From: Fredinandcohnia quinoae
GTDB taxonomy: Bacteria; Bacillota; Bacilli; Bacillales; Bacillaceae_L
DNA: 64,000 nucleotides
Assembly: GCF_022427965.1 (NCBI RefSeq)
Contig: NZ_JAKTTI010000007.1
Span: 1-64,000, forward strand
Direction of reading: 5' to 3'
The notes beneath the pieces were generated by a model, which had not been told where the DNA came from, made no database searches, and was given only the letters and a program-made list of their open reading frames with translations. Position numbers and translations under genes: made by a program. Shown here one piece after another: positions 37,570 to 46,335 of this stretch. The stretch's first letter is position 1; each line of letters begins with the position of its first letter.

Positions 37570-39066
37570 TTACTTCTCTTTAAAAATTTCCATTAATTCA
37601 GTTGTTGCATCATCTGTATTTTGGACGTACGAAACGAGCTGATGTATCTGATTATTTTGGTTTTCAATTGTTGCTGTAATCTCTTCAAGTGATGCTGTCG
37701 TTTCTTCAATGATTGCCGCAAATTCACTTACAGATGTTTCAATTGACGAAGATGAGCTCCCTATCTCTTTTGAGATCCTCTCAAATTTCTTCACGGATTC
37801 GTTTAATTCAGAAACAGTTTGGTCAATATTTGCAAATACGCCCTTTGTCTCCTTCGTAAGTTCTACACTTTCATTCATCTTCTCGGCATTTTCATTCATT
37901 TGCTTCTGTGTCAGCATTGTACGTTCATTCACCGCAAATAGATTTTGAGAAATGAGATTGACTGTGTTTGATGTTAGTTCTGATAGCTTTCTAATTTCAT
38001 CTGCTACAACTGCAAAACCTTTACCACTTTCACCTGCACGTGCTGCTTCAATAGATGCATTAAGAGCCAGAAGATTCGTTTGTGATGCGATTTCTTGAAT
38101 TTTATCAGTAAACGTATTTGTCTCCTGTATTTTTGTAACTAATTGATTCATCGTACCTGACATCGATGTAACAGATTCATGAAAATCTGTAATTTTTGAA
38201 AGGAGAAGTTCAATCGTAACACTTCCATTTTCCGATGCATGATTTGCACTCACTGTCTGCTTATTTAATTGATTTGAACCTTCAATTAGATGTTGGACAA
38301 CCTTATTTAATTTCTCTACTGACTCAGTAATCGTTGATGCTGCTTCATTTTGTGAGTTCATACCCGCTGAAATCTCTGTTACAGCAATTGTCATTTCATT
38401 AAATGAATGCATCTGATCTTCACCCTGGCTTCGGATGTTCGATATGTTTTCACTTATTGTTTGGGAATTACTCTCAAGTTGTACAGCTTGAAGTCTTTGT
38501 TTTTCTAACATGTTCTTAGTATTTTCATTTAGTACATGTATGTCTTGCGTTAACTTTTTCGTTACTTGGTTTTGGAAAAATAATGTAAGGATAATAACAC
38601 TAAAAATTAAATAATAGACGATGATATGCTGTGTTGAATAACCAATTTCCTCTATAGTTGTTAAGAGAAATAGAATACTTAATAAGAGTCCACTCGCCAC
38701 TCCTAGCACTAATATAGGACGCTTATTATAAATTGCCGCTGCAGTTAATAGGTATAAAGGTAGTAAAACAATCGGTGGTGCACTAGAAACACTCATAATA
38801 AGATAGATAACAATCGACATACCGACCATAATAATATATGGAAGCCTCGTAATAAATACTTCCTTATAAATCAAAACTCCAATAATTGCCACAAAAGTTA
38901 ATCCACCTATCGCAATCGTCAATATGACTTGTAAAGACTGTTGAATCGCAATATCGACAATAATAGCGAGGACAACAGAAATGAGCGTAACGATTGTAAC
39001 CAGTTTATTCTTTCTTTGAATATCCGCTTTCTCCACCTGTTCTAAATTCAGCATTGACCCCGTCAT
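37570..39066 (-). CDS. Methyl-accepting chemotaxis protein with polytopic N-terminus
   Basis: A 498-residue receptor. About six membrane segments fill residues 20-170 without a large extracellular domain. A coiled-coil signalling region carries the hairpin tip [22 protein letters not shown] (given in parts: [18 protein letters not shown]) and [16 protein letters not shown]. There is no HAMP domain. It would signal to CheA, perhaps sensing a membrane-located or energy-related cue. GGGGGTAAG precedes the ATG. It is transcribed alone. Confidence 0.9.
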   Translation of the reverse strand: MTGSMLNLEQVEKADIQRKNKLVTIVTLISVVLAIIVDIAIQQSLQVILTIAIGGLTFVAIIGVLIYKEVFITRLPYIIMVGMSIVIYLIMSVSSAPPIVLLPLYLLTAAAIYNKRPILVLGVASGLLLSILFLLTTIEEIGYSTQHIIVYYLIFSVIILTLFFQNQVTKKLTQDIHVLNENTKNMLEKQRLQAVQLESNSQTISENISNIRSQGEDQMHSFNEMTIAVTEISAGMNSQNEAASTITESVEKLNKVVQHLIEGSNQLNKQTVSANHASENGSVTIELLLSKITDFHESVTSMSGTMNQLVTKIQETNTFTDKIQEIASQTNLLALNASIEAARAGESGKGFAVVADEIRKLSELTSNTVNLISQNLFAVNERTMLTQKQMNENAEKMNESVELTKETKGVFANIDQTVSELNESVKKFERISKEIGSSSSSIETSVSEFAAIIEETTASLEEITATIENQNNQIHQLVSYVQNTDDATTELMEIFKEK

Positions 39067-39304
39067 AAACTTACCCCCAATATGTTCTATATATACTACT
39101 ATTCTACAATTTTTTTACATTAAAGGAAAATAAAATATTTAGGAATTATTCAGAAATAAACAGATTTTGATTTGGATCGCGTTTTTCCTGGGACTTTGGT
39201 TTTATTTAGTTAATTTTGGTCTTAGAAATTACCTTTTTTATATTTTGATAGATTGTTTGGTCCGTTTCATTAAACTTTAAGGGGTGAAATCTCTGCTGAA
39301 CTAT

Positions 39305-39440
39305 CGATATGCGCGATAATTTCGGGATATGCACGATATTTGGATGTTATGCACGATAAAAGTTGTTTATGTTCGTTAATCTGGAGATTTGCTCGTTAGC
39401 CGCGTTATTTGCACTTTACGCATAATAAATGCACGTTACC
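39305..39440 (+). repeat. Array of seven 20-nt repeats
   Basis: GCRCGATA/GCTCGTTA/GCACGTTA words start at 39311, 39331, 39351, 39371, 39391, 39411 and 39431, in exact 20-nt register. Each is preceded by GATAT or GATTT-like sequence. The array lies in the 472-bp gap between the chemoreceptor gene and prfB, where no gene is seen. Confidence 0.8.
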
Positions 39441-39493
39441 CGAAATCCCCTAAATCCAATCTAAATTCTACCGCACTCATACAATTTACAAGC

Positions 39494-39531
39494 AAAAAAA
39501 AGCCAACCCACCCGAACTCCGGATGGGTTGA
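39494..39531 (-). terminator. prfB terminator
   Basis: CAACCCA (39504-39510) pairs with TGGGTTG (39524-39530). On the minus strand GC and a run of eight T follow. Confidence 0.85.
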
Positions 39532-39538
39532 CAAATCA

Positions 39539-40640
39539 TTAATTCAATTTCGATCTCAAATACGCATCAATGAATGGATCTAGGTCACCATCCATAACAC
39601 TTCCGGTATTACCAACTTCTGTATTTGTACGGTGGTCTTTTACCATTGAATACGGGTGGAAGACGTAGGAACGGATTTGGCTTCCCCAACCGATTTCCTT
39701 TTGTTCACCACGGATTTCATCTAGCTCTGCTTGTTGTTCTTCAATTCTTCTTTGATAAAGCTTGGATTTTAGCATATTCATGGCTTGAGCGCGGTTTTTA
39801 ATTTGTGAACGTTCGGTTTGACATGTAACAACAACACCAGTCGGAATATGTGTGATCCGAACGGCCGAGTCTGTTGTATTAATATGCTGACCACCAGCAC
39901 CACTAGCCCGATACGTATCAATCTTCAAGTCCTCTGTTCGAATATCGATTTCGATTTCATCATTGAATTCAGGCATGACTTCACATGACACAAATGATGT
40001 GTGACGACGGCCTGAGGAATCAAATGGCGAAATACGAACGAGTCGGTGGACCCCTTTTTCAGCCTTCAAATAACCATACGCATTATGGCCTTTAATTAGC
40101 AAGGTTACACTCTTAATTCCAGCCTCATCACCAGGAAGATAGTCCAAAGTATCAACCTTGAAGCCCTTTTTCTCTGCCCAACGAGTGTACATGCGTAATA
40201 GCATCGAACCCCAGTCCTGTGATTCAGTTCCACCAGCACCTGGGTGAAGTTCTAAAATTGCATTATTTTTATCATATTCTTCACTTAAAAGAAGCTGTAG
40301 CTCGAAATCATTAAATTCCTGAGTTAACCCCTTCAATTCAACCTCAAGTTCCCCTTGAAGTTCAGCATCAGGTTCTTCTTTTACGAGCTGATACGTTACA
40401 TCTAAATTTTCATATTCGTCATGAAGATTGTTAAACTGAACAACTTGATCTTTTAATGCATTTGATTCATTAATTAAGGTTTGAGCCTTTTGTTGGTCAT
40501 TCCAAAAATCAGGCATTGACATAATTTCATCAAGCTCAGTTATTCGGGCTTGCTTTGCCTCTAAGTCAAAGAGACCCCCTAAAGTCCGCTAATCGCTTAG
40601 CCATCTTCTCGAGTTCATGCTTTATTTCTACTAATTCCAT
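39539..40640 (-). CDS. prfB: Peptide chain release factor 2, with programmed +1 frameshift
   Basis: RF2 (366 residues after the frameshift) reads UGA and UAA stop codons. The GGQ motif ([15 protein letters not shown]) hydrolyses peptidyl-tRNA and SPF (ISPFDSSG) recognises the stop codon. Translation begins at ATG 40640 after GAAGG, runs 24 codons ([20 protein letters not shown] ...) to an in-frame TGA (40566-40568), shifts +1 at CTTTGAC and continues to 39539. Missing the short first frame would wrongly start the protein at 40522. secA lies just upstream, as in B. subtilis. Confidence 0.97.
40565..40580 (-). other. RF2 autoregulatory +1 frameshift site
   Basis: On the minus strand AGGGGG (40575-40580) acts as an internal Shine-Dalgarno, 3 nt before the slippery CTT followed by TGAC. 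This is the canonical bacterial RF2 frameshift signal: low RF2 favours slipping and thus more RF2. Confidence 0.97.
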
Positions 40641-40671
40641 TTTCCTTCATCCTTTCATGCTGTAGAGAGAC

Positions 40672-40701
40672 GTAAAGGTGAGAGAGCACTCTCACCTTTA
40701 C
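40672..40701. terminator. Hairpin between secA and prfB
   Basis: A perfect 13-bp stem (40672-40684 with 40689-40701) has a 4-nt loop. It lacks a proper T-run on the minus strand, so it may attenuate or process the secA-prfB transcript. Confidence 0.55.
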
Positions 40702-40711
40702 TTCAACTATC

Positions 40712-43222
40712 TTATTTCCCGTGGCAATTCTTAAATTTTTTCCCGCTTCCGCAATAGCAAGGATCATTACGTCCTATATTCACGGCTTTTGTTACTGGAC
40801 GTTTCTTCGGCTTCTCGCCGCCCTCATCTTTCGGTTGAACGGCATGGCCTTTTGCAACTTCTTGACGCTCAAGATTATTTCTAATTTGTGCTTTCATGAC
40901 AAACTTCGAAACGTCTTCTTCAATTGAAGTAATCATTGCTTCGAACATAGCAAAGCCTTCAAATTGGTATTCGCGAAGTGGGTCTGTTTGTCCGTATGCA
41001 CGTAAATGAATACCTTGACGAAGCTGATCCATCGTATCAATGTGGTCCATCCACTTACTATCAACAGAACGAAGCACGATAACTCGTTCAAACTCGCGCA
41101 TTTGTTCAGAGTCCATCTCCGCTTCTTTTTCATCATAGCGTTCCTTCACTTTGACGAAGATTAGCTCGGACATTTCCTCGGGATCTTTCCCTCTTAAGTC
41201 ATTTTCAGTAACATCGCCTTCATGTAAAAGATTCGCATTTACATAGTCAATGATACCCTTATAGTTCCAATCTTCCTCAACCTCTTCTTTCGGCGTGCCT
41301 TTTGCAACGATACGATCAATCGTTGCTTGCATCATCCGCTCTACAACATTACGAAGATTCTCTGAATCGAGTACTTCAAAACGCTGACCATAGATAATCT
41401 CACGTTGTTGACGTAATACATCATCATATTGTAAAAGTTGCTTACGTGCATCAAAGTTATTACCCTCAACACGTTTTTGCGCAGACTCAACTGCCTTTGA
41501 AACCATCTTACTTTGAATCGGTTGGGAATCGTCCATACCTAGACGCTCCATCATTGATCTCATATTATCTGAACCGAAACGGCGCATCAATTCATCTTCC
41601 ATTGAAAGATAGAACTGTGTAATACCTGGGTCCCCCTGACGACCAGAACGTCCACGAAGCTGATTGTCAATACGGCGACTCTCATGACGCTCTGTACCAA
41701 TAACCGCTAGACCGCCAGCTTCTTTTACACCTTCGCCAAGCTTAATATCAGTACCACGACCAGCCATGTTCGTTGCGATTGTTACCGCACCGCGCTGACC
41801 AGCGTGCTCAATAATTTCTGCTTCTTTTTCATGGTTTTTCGCATTCAATACATCATGCTTTATCCCTTTTTTCGTTAAAAACTTCGAGATAATTTCGGAT
41901 GTTTCAATCGCTACCGTACCAACAAGGACCGGTTGACCATTCGCATGGCGCTCAGCAATATCCTCTGCAACCGCACGGAATTTACCTTCAATTGATTTAT
42001 AAATTAAATCAGCTCTGTCGTCACGGGTGATCGGACGATTCGTCGGAATGACGACAACATTCATATTATAAATATTTCGGAATTCCTCTTCCTCCGTCTT
42101 AGCAGTACCCGTCATCCCAGAAAGCTTTTCATACATCCGGAAATAGTTCTGGAATGTAATTGTGGCAAGCGTCATACTTTCATTTTGAATCTCAACGCCC
42201 TCTTTTGCCTCAATCGCTTGATGAAGACCTTCGCTATAACGACGACCCTTCATGAGACGACCCGTGAATTGGTCAACAATTACAATTTGACCCTCATCAA
42301 CAACATAATCAATATCAAGATGCATACTAACATTTGCTTTTAATGCCTGATTAATATGATGGATTAATGTAACGTTTGCCATGTCATACAAGTTGTCAAT
42401 TCCAAATGCCTTTTCAGCCTTTGTAATTCCATCTTCAGTAAGCTGAACACCTTTTGTCTTTTCATCATATGTGTAATCTTCATCTCTTTTTAGTGTATGC
42501 ACAAATCCATTTGCTTGAATATATAGAGATGTAGACTTTTGTGCAGAACCTGAAATAATTAGCGGTGTACGGGCTTCATCAATTAAAATGGAGTCAACCT
42601 CATCGATTACTGCAAAATGAAGTGGACGTTGTACCATTTGCTCTTTATAAAGCACCATATTATCACGCAAATAGTCAAAGCCGAATTCATTGTTCGTACC
42701 ATAGGTAATATCAGCACGATAGGCTTCGATTTTCTCCTCACGAGACATTGAGTTCAAGTTCAACCCAACTGTTAGTCCTAAAAATTCATACAATTGCCCC
42801 ATCTCATGGGCGTCACGACCAGCTAAGTATTCGTTCACTGTAACAACGTGAACCCCTTTTCCAGTCAATGCATTCAAGTATACAGGCATTGTAGAAGTTA
42901 ATGTTTTACCTTCCCCTGTCTTCATCTCGGAAATATTCCCCTCATGAAGAGAAATCCCCCCCATTAACTGAACAGGATAAGGATGTAGGCCTAATACACG
43001 CTTTGCACTCTCACGAACAACCGCAAAAGCCTCAACAAGTAAGTCATCAAGCTTTTCCCCTTTTTGATAACGCTCTTTAAATTCATCTGTTTTTTGACGA
43101 AGTCCCTCATCAGATAGCTTCTCCATCTCTGGTTGAAGTGCCTCAATTTTCCCAGCCAATGTTTCATATTTTTTCAATAGGCGTTTGTTTGGATCAAATA
43201 CTTTATTTAAAATTCCAAGCAT
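40712..43222 (-). CDS. secA: Preprotein translocase motor ATPase SecA
   Basis: An 836-residue motor driving secretion through SecYEG. It has Walker A in MKTGEGKT (~residue 102), [11 protein letters not shown] as the DEAD-type Walker B, the preprotein cross-linking domain, helicase motif VI ([18 protein letters not shown]) and a C-terminal SEC-C zinc motif ([14 protein letters not shown]). I chose ATG 43222, matching the B. subtilis N-terminus MLGILNK; ATG 43225 is immediately adjacent. GAGGAG precedes it. Confidence 0.98.
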   Translation of the reverse strand: MLGILNKVFDPNKRLLKKYETLAGKIEALQPEMEKLSDEGLRQKTDEFKERYQKGEKLDDLLVEAFAVVRESAKRVLGLHPYPVQLMGGISLHEGNISEMKTGEGKTLTSTMPVYLNALTGKGVHVVTVNEYLAGRDAHEMGQLYEFLGLTVGLNLNSMSREEKIEAYRADITYGTNNEFGFDYLRDNMVLYKEQMVQRPLHFAVIDEVDSILIDEARTPLIISGSAQKSTSLYIQANGFVHTLKRDEDYTYDEKTKGVQLTEDGITKAEKAFGIDNLYDMANVTLIHHINQALKANVSMHLDIDYVVDEGQIVIVDQFTGRLMKGRRYSEGLHQAIEAKEGVEIQNESMTLATITFQNYFRMYEKLSGMTGTAKTEEEEFRNIYNMNVVVIPTNRPITRDDRADLIYKSIEGKFRAVAEDIAERHANGQPVLVGTVAIETSEIISKFLTKKGIKHDVLNAKNHEKEAEIIEHAGQRGAVTIATNMAGRGTDIKLGEGVKEAGGLAVIGTERHESRRIDNQLRGRSGRQGDPGITQFYLSMEDELMRRFGSDNMRSMMERLGMDDSQPIQSKMVSKAVESAQKRVEGNNFDARKQLLQYDDVLRQQREIIYGQRFEVLDSENLRNVVERMMQATIDRIVAKGTPKEEVEEDWNYKGIIDYVNANLLHEGDVTENDLRGKDPEEMSELIFVKVKERYDEKEAEMDSEQMREFERVIVLRSVDSKWMDHIDTMDQLRQGIHLRAYGQTDPLREYQFEGFAMFEAMITSIEEDVSKFVMKAQIRNNLERQEVAKGHAVQPKDEGGEKPKKRPVTKAVNIGRNDPCYCGSGKKFKNCHGK

Positions 43223-43367
43223 CATGAACGCTCCTCTATAGTTAAATAATACTCTTTTACACGTTAAAAATTTAAGCTATTCTCCATTTTACCATTAATT
43301 GAGTGTGGGGTAAAATATTTCATGGAGTGAGCGTTTATAGAGGTCACAACCTATATTCATTTAATAG

Positions 43368-44495
43368 TTAACCCGTATACTGACAACGTTTCGTGATGAT
43401 AAAATCGATATTATTTGCATAGCTTATTTTATTTCTTCCATTTTCTTTAGAGTTATAGAGTAATTGATCCGCTATTTCAATTGCATGATTCAGATTGGAT
43501 CGTTCAAATAGTTCAGAAACACCAATAGAAACTGTTACATTTATTTTTTGTTGCCTGCTTTGTAATTGAAAATCAGTATTTTCAATTACCACCCGAATAT
43601 CAGAAACTATTTTAGATAATTCCTCTGCTGAATCTACAGCTATGAAGAGAATAAATTCTTCTCCCCCATATCTTCCTACTACTATTTCGGTTCCATTTAT
43701 CTTTGGACATACCCCTTTTATAGCTGTTGCGACACCCTTCAATATTAAATCCCCATCTAAATGTCCATATGTATCGTTAATTGATTTAAAATGATCAATA
43801 TCAACCATCACTATGTATTTTTTCTTATCTGTTATCGACCTGGTCTCGATATGTGATTTAAAAAAGCGCATATTATATAGTCCAGTTAAAGGGTCTCTTT
43901 CTGCATAAAATTGAAGTCTTTTCTTCAACTTCAATTCCCTTTCAGAATTTAAGATTAATAAATATAGAATAAAACCTGTCAACATAAAGGACAAAAACCG
44001 TACAAGAAAGATTTCCTTGAATACATTCCAGCCATCCTGAACAAAGTAAACAATTGGTAAGTCTGAAGAAAGCCAACAAATGCAAAATAAAGAAAATAAA
44101 GAGATTGGCCCAGGTTTTGTTTTCTTAAAAAAAAGTAAAAATAGCGTAATCAATACTGGTATGGCCATCCCAAAAATAACACCTAGAACAGCACCATCCC
44201 CACCCATGTTGAGTCGCCAGCTCCCAGTAATAATTAATGCCGGAATGACATATCTCCATCCCCATTTTATTGCAAAAAAGACTAACGGAATTAACCTTAA
44301 ATCGAATTGGTAGCCACCATATTTAATAGGTAAGTAAAAAAGGGAAATTACGGTCACTGACGTGAGGGTAATCATACCAATCGGGAATAAATAGCTCGGA
44401 AAGTGCCTTTTGTTATCAATCAAAATCGAAAGGCATACATGCATAAATAAAATAATTGCCATATTAGCAAGACTTGATTCAAGTATTTCCCTCAT
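43368..44495 (-). CDS. Membrane diguanylate cyclase (5TMR-LYT sensor + GGDEF)
   Basis: A 375-residue protein. The first ~195 residues have five or six membrane segments like the 5TM receptor (LytS-YhcK) type. The GGDEF domain has the active-site motif GGEEF (~residue 285), with the metal/nucleotide residues in MVDIDHFKSINDTYGH. It should make cyclic-di-GMP from two GTP. No RxxD inhibitory site stands five residues before GGEEF. It lies one gene downstream of an operon led by a cyclic-di-GMP riboswitch. B. subtilis DgcK has a similar layout. Confidence 0.92.
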   Translation of the reverse strand: MREILESSLANMAIILFMHVCLSILIDNKRHFPSYLFPIGMITLTSVTVISLFYLPIKYGGYQFDLRLIPLVFFAIKWGWRYVIPALIITGSWRLNMGGDGAVLGVIFGMAIPVLITLFLLFFKKTKPGPISLFSLFCICWLSSDLPIVYFVQDGWNVFKEIFLVRFLSFMLTGFILYLLILNSERELKLKKRLQFYAERDPLTGLYNMRFFKSHIETRSITDKKKYIVMVDIDHFKSINDTYGHLDGDLILKGVATAIKGVCPKINGTEIVVGRYGGEEFILFIAVDSAEELSKIVSDIRVVIENTDFQLQSRQQKINVTVSIGVSELFERSNLNHAIEIADQLLYNSKENGRNKISYANNIDFIITKRCQYTG

Positions 44496-44700
44496 TGCTC
44501 ACACCTCTACCTTTTTTACATAGCTTGAATTGTAACAAACCTAGGTTAAAAATCTATTTTTTCATGAATAAAGTTATCATTACAATTATTATTGCCTAAT
44601 AAACGATCGAAAACTATTGGGGGTTTCCCCTATTTCCTGAGTGAAAAGTCCCTATTTTAATGAAATTTAGGAATCTTAAGATGAATCTTAGTGTGAAATG

Positions 44701-45034
44701 CAGGTTATTATTGAGATTTGCACGTTGTGGCGGCGATATGCACGTTAATTTTGGGATTTGCACGTTACACGGAAGATATGCTCGGTAACTTGCGGATATG
44801 CACGTTACACGGAAGATACGCTCGGTAACTTGCGGATTTGCACGTTACACGGAAGATTTGCTCGTTAACTTGCGGATTTGCACGTTACACGGAAGATATG
44901 CTCGTTAACTCGCAGATTTGCACGTTATGCCCGCGATTTGCACGTTACGCCAGAGATATGCTCGATATCTCTTGGATTTGCACGTTACACTCGCTATATG
45001 CACGTTACCCCTCATATTTGCACGTTGCGCCAAA
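44701..45034 (+). repeat. Array of ~17 tandem 20-nt repeats
   Basis: CACGTT, CTCGGT, CTCGTT or CAGGTT begins at every twentieth base from 44701 to 45021 without a register slip. The consensus unit is GATWTGCACGTTAC plus six variable bases. Within 44755-44915 a 40-nt pair (GCACGTTACACGGAA + GCTCGKTAACTTGCG) is repeated four times. It fills the 641-bp gap between the cyclase gene and hpf. Plus-strand frames through it are open only because the unit lacks stops; I see no gene. Confidence 0.92.
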
Positions 45035-45080
45035 TACCTCCTCGATTCACATACAACTTAAATGTCACACTTCAAAAAAC

Positions 45081-45115
45081 GAAAAGAGCACAGCCTCATT
45101 CGACTGTGCTCTCAA
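45081..45115 (-). terminator. hpf terminator
   Basis: GAGCACAG (45086-45093) pairs with CTGTGCTC (45104-45111). On the minus strand TTTTC follows. Confidence 0.75.
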
Positions 45116-45136
45116 AATCTATATATTTATTATGTT

Positions 45137-45691
45137 TTAATTCGGTTCAATGATCCCATACTTGCCGTCACTTCGGCGGTATACGACATTTGTAGAATTT
45201 GTCTCAGCATTTGTGAAGACGAAGAAATTATGACCAAGCATGTTCATTTGTAAAATGGCTTCTTCGCTGTCCATTGGTTTCAAATCGAATCGTTTCGTAC
45301 GAACTAATTCGTAATCTTCATCCTCAATATCTTGTACAGCTGTTGCTGAATTTCCATTGATTGTGAACATGGCACGTGTAGAACCTTTTTCACGTAATTT
45401 ACGGTTTACTTTTGTCTTATGCTTACGAATTTGACGTTCAAGCTTGTCAGTAACAAGGTCAATTGCTGCATACATGTCATCATGAGATTCCTCGGCTCTT
45501 AAGACTAATTGAGGCATTGGAATTGTAACCTCTATTTTATGATCCTTTGCGCTATTTACCTTCAAGTTAACATTTACATTTGCGTCTGGAGTACCATCAA
45601 AATATCGCTCTAGCTTACCAAGCTTCTTCTCAACATACTCCCGTAATGCTGGAGTTACCTCAATGTTTTCACCACGTACGTTGTAATTCAT
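45137..45691 (-). CDS. hpf: Long-form ribosome hibernation promoting factor
   Basis: A 184-residue protein with an N-terminal S30AE/YfiA domain (residues 1-105) that binds the decoding centre, and a C-terminal domain (~125-184: RTKRFDLKPMDSEEAILQM) that dimerises ribosomes to 100S particles. I chose ATG 45691, 7 nt after AGGAGGAG; the frame is open to 45721 without a second ribosome site. A perfect-looking sigma-H promoter lies upstream. In B. subtilis hpf is flanked by secA and fliT; here extra genes intervene on both sides. Confidence 0.95.
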   Translation of the reverse strand: MNYNVRGENIEVTPALREYVEKKLGKLERYFDGTPDANVNVNLKVNSAKDHKIEVTIPMPQLVLRAEESHDDMYAAIDLVTDKLERQIRKHKTKVNRKLREKGSTRAMFTINGNSATAVQDIEDEDYELVRTKRFDLKPMDSEEAILQMNMLGHNFFVFTNAETNSTNVVYRRSDGKYGIIEPN

Positions 45692-45821
45692 ACAAGAACT
45701 CCTCCTTTTAACTCGACTCACCTAAATAAACAACAAATTACATATTCACAACTTAAACCTATCTTAGCTTGTTCAACCTGTGAAATTTTATAACCCTTCA
45801 TTTTAAAAAGGTTATAATTAC

Positions 45822-45851
45822 ATATTCTACAGATCCTTCTTCTTTTCCTGC
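45822..45851 (-). promoter_or_regulatory. Sigma-H promoter of hpf
   Basis: On the minus strand GCAGGAAAA (45843-45851), a 12-nt spacer and GTAGAATAT (45822-45830) match the sigma-H consensus RNAGGAWWW-N11-12-RNNGAATWW at every defined base. B. subtilis hpf (yvyD) is known to be sigma-H and sigma-B dependent. A TTATAACC/GGTTATAA inverted repeat (45788-45817) lies at the expected transcript start. Confidence 0.8.
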
Positions 45852-46001
45852 TTTTCGACAAACTTTTTTCATGACAAAAATGTGAACGATGGATGATGTG
45901 TTAACTTACTGTAAATCCAATGTAAAAAATGTGTAAGTGTTGAAACTATATGCATTTCTACAGTGAGTTATGAGTGATTCGTATAACAATGACATGAATC
46001 A

Positions 46002-46313
46002 TTACACGAATAACTCTTCACCGATAATTTCTGGTATTTGTAAAAGATTAAACACCTCCATCACTTCTTCTTTAACATGGGAAACAACCACTTTTATTCC
46101 CTTTTGCTCAAGAGTTTTAATCATTTGCAGAAAAATTCCGATACCAGAAGAATCTACAAATGGAACATCTTTAAAATTAAGGTTCACTGAATTGAAGTCT
46201 TCCAATGAAGGAATGAGTTCCTCTTCAACCACTTCAGTAACATCTATATCCAAATCTCCTTCTAATTTAACCTCTACATACTCATTTTCTTTTAGTAATA
46301 TATAACGAAACAT
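46002..46313 (-). CDS. STAS-domain anti-sigma-factor-antagonist-like protein (second in operon)
   Basis: A 103-residue single STAS domain like RsbV/SpoIIAA. The phosphorylatable Ser is in VPFVDSSGIGIFL (~residue 55). In partner switching, an RsbW-like kinase phosphorylates this Ser and a PP2C phosphatase removes the phosphate. It is the last gene of the riboswitch-led operon, 22 nt after fapA. A remnant of a homologous gene's 3' end survives at 52727-52760. The partner protein or sigma factor it frees is unknown. Confidence 0.9.
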   Translation of the reverse strand: MFRYILLKENEYVEVKLEGDLDIDVTEVVEEELIPSLEDFNSVNLNFKDVPFVDSSGIGIFLQMIKTLEQKGIKVVVSHVKEEVMEVFNLLQIPEIIGEELFV

Positions 46314-46335
46314 GTGATATCCCCCAACCTATCCA

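Noticed and set aside
44701-45034. CRISPR array
   Set aside because: There is no conserved 23-40 nt repeat with unique spacers; period is 20 nt, and no cas genes are present.
44838-45153. Two overlapping plus-strand open frames with Cys/Arg/His-rich repeating peptides
   Set aside because: They arise wholly from the 20-nt repeat, whose unit lacks stop codons. There is no ribosome site, and unit divergence does not preserve the protein.
45788-45817. Sigma-B promoter of hpf
   Set aside because: GGGTTA resembles a -10 box, but no GTTT-type -35 is at 12-15 nt; the sigma-H match is far better.
45970-46305. Plus-strand 111-residue frame opposite the STAS gene
   Set aside because: It is a low-complexity Ser/Thr-rich shadow of the STAS gene, with no ribosome site.
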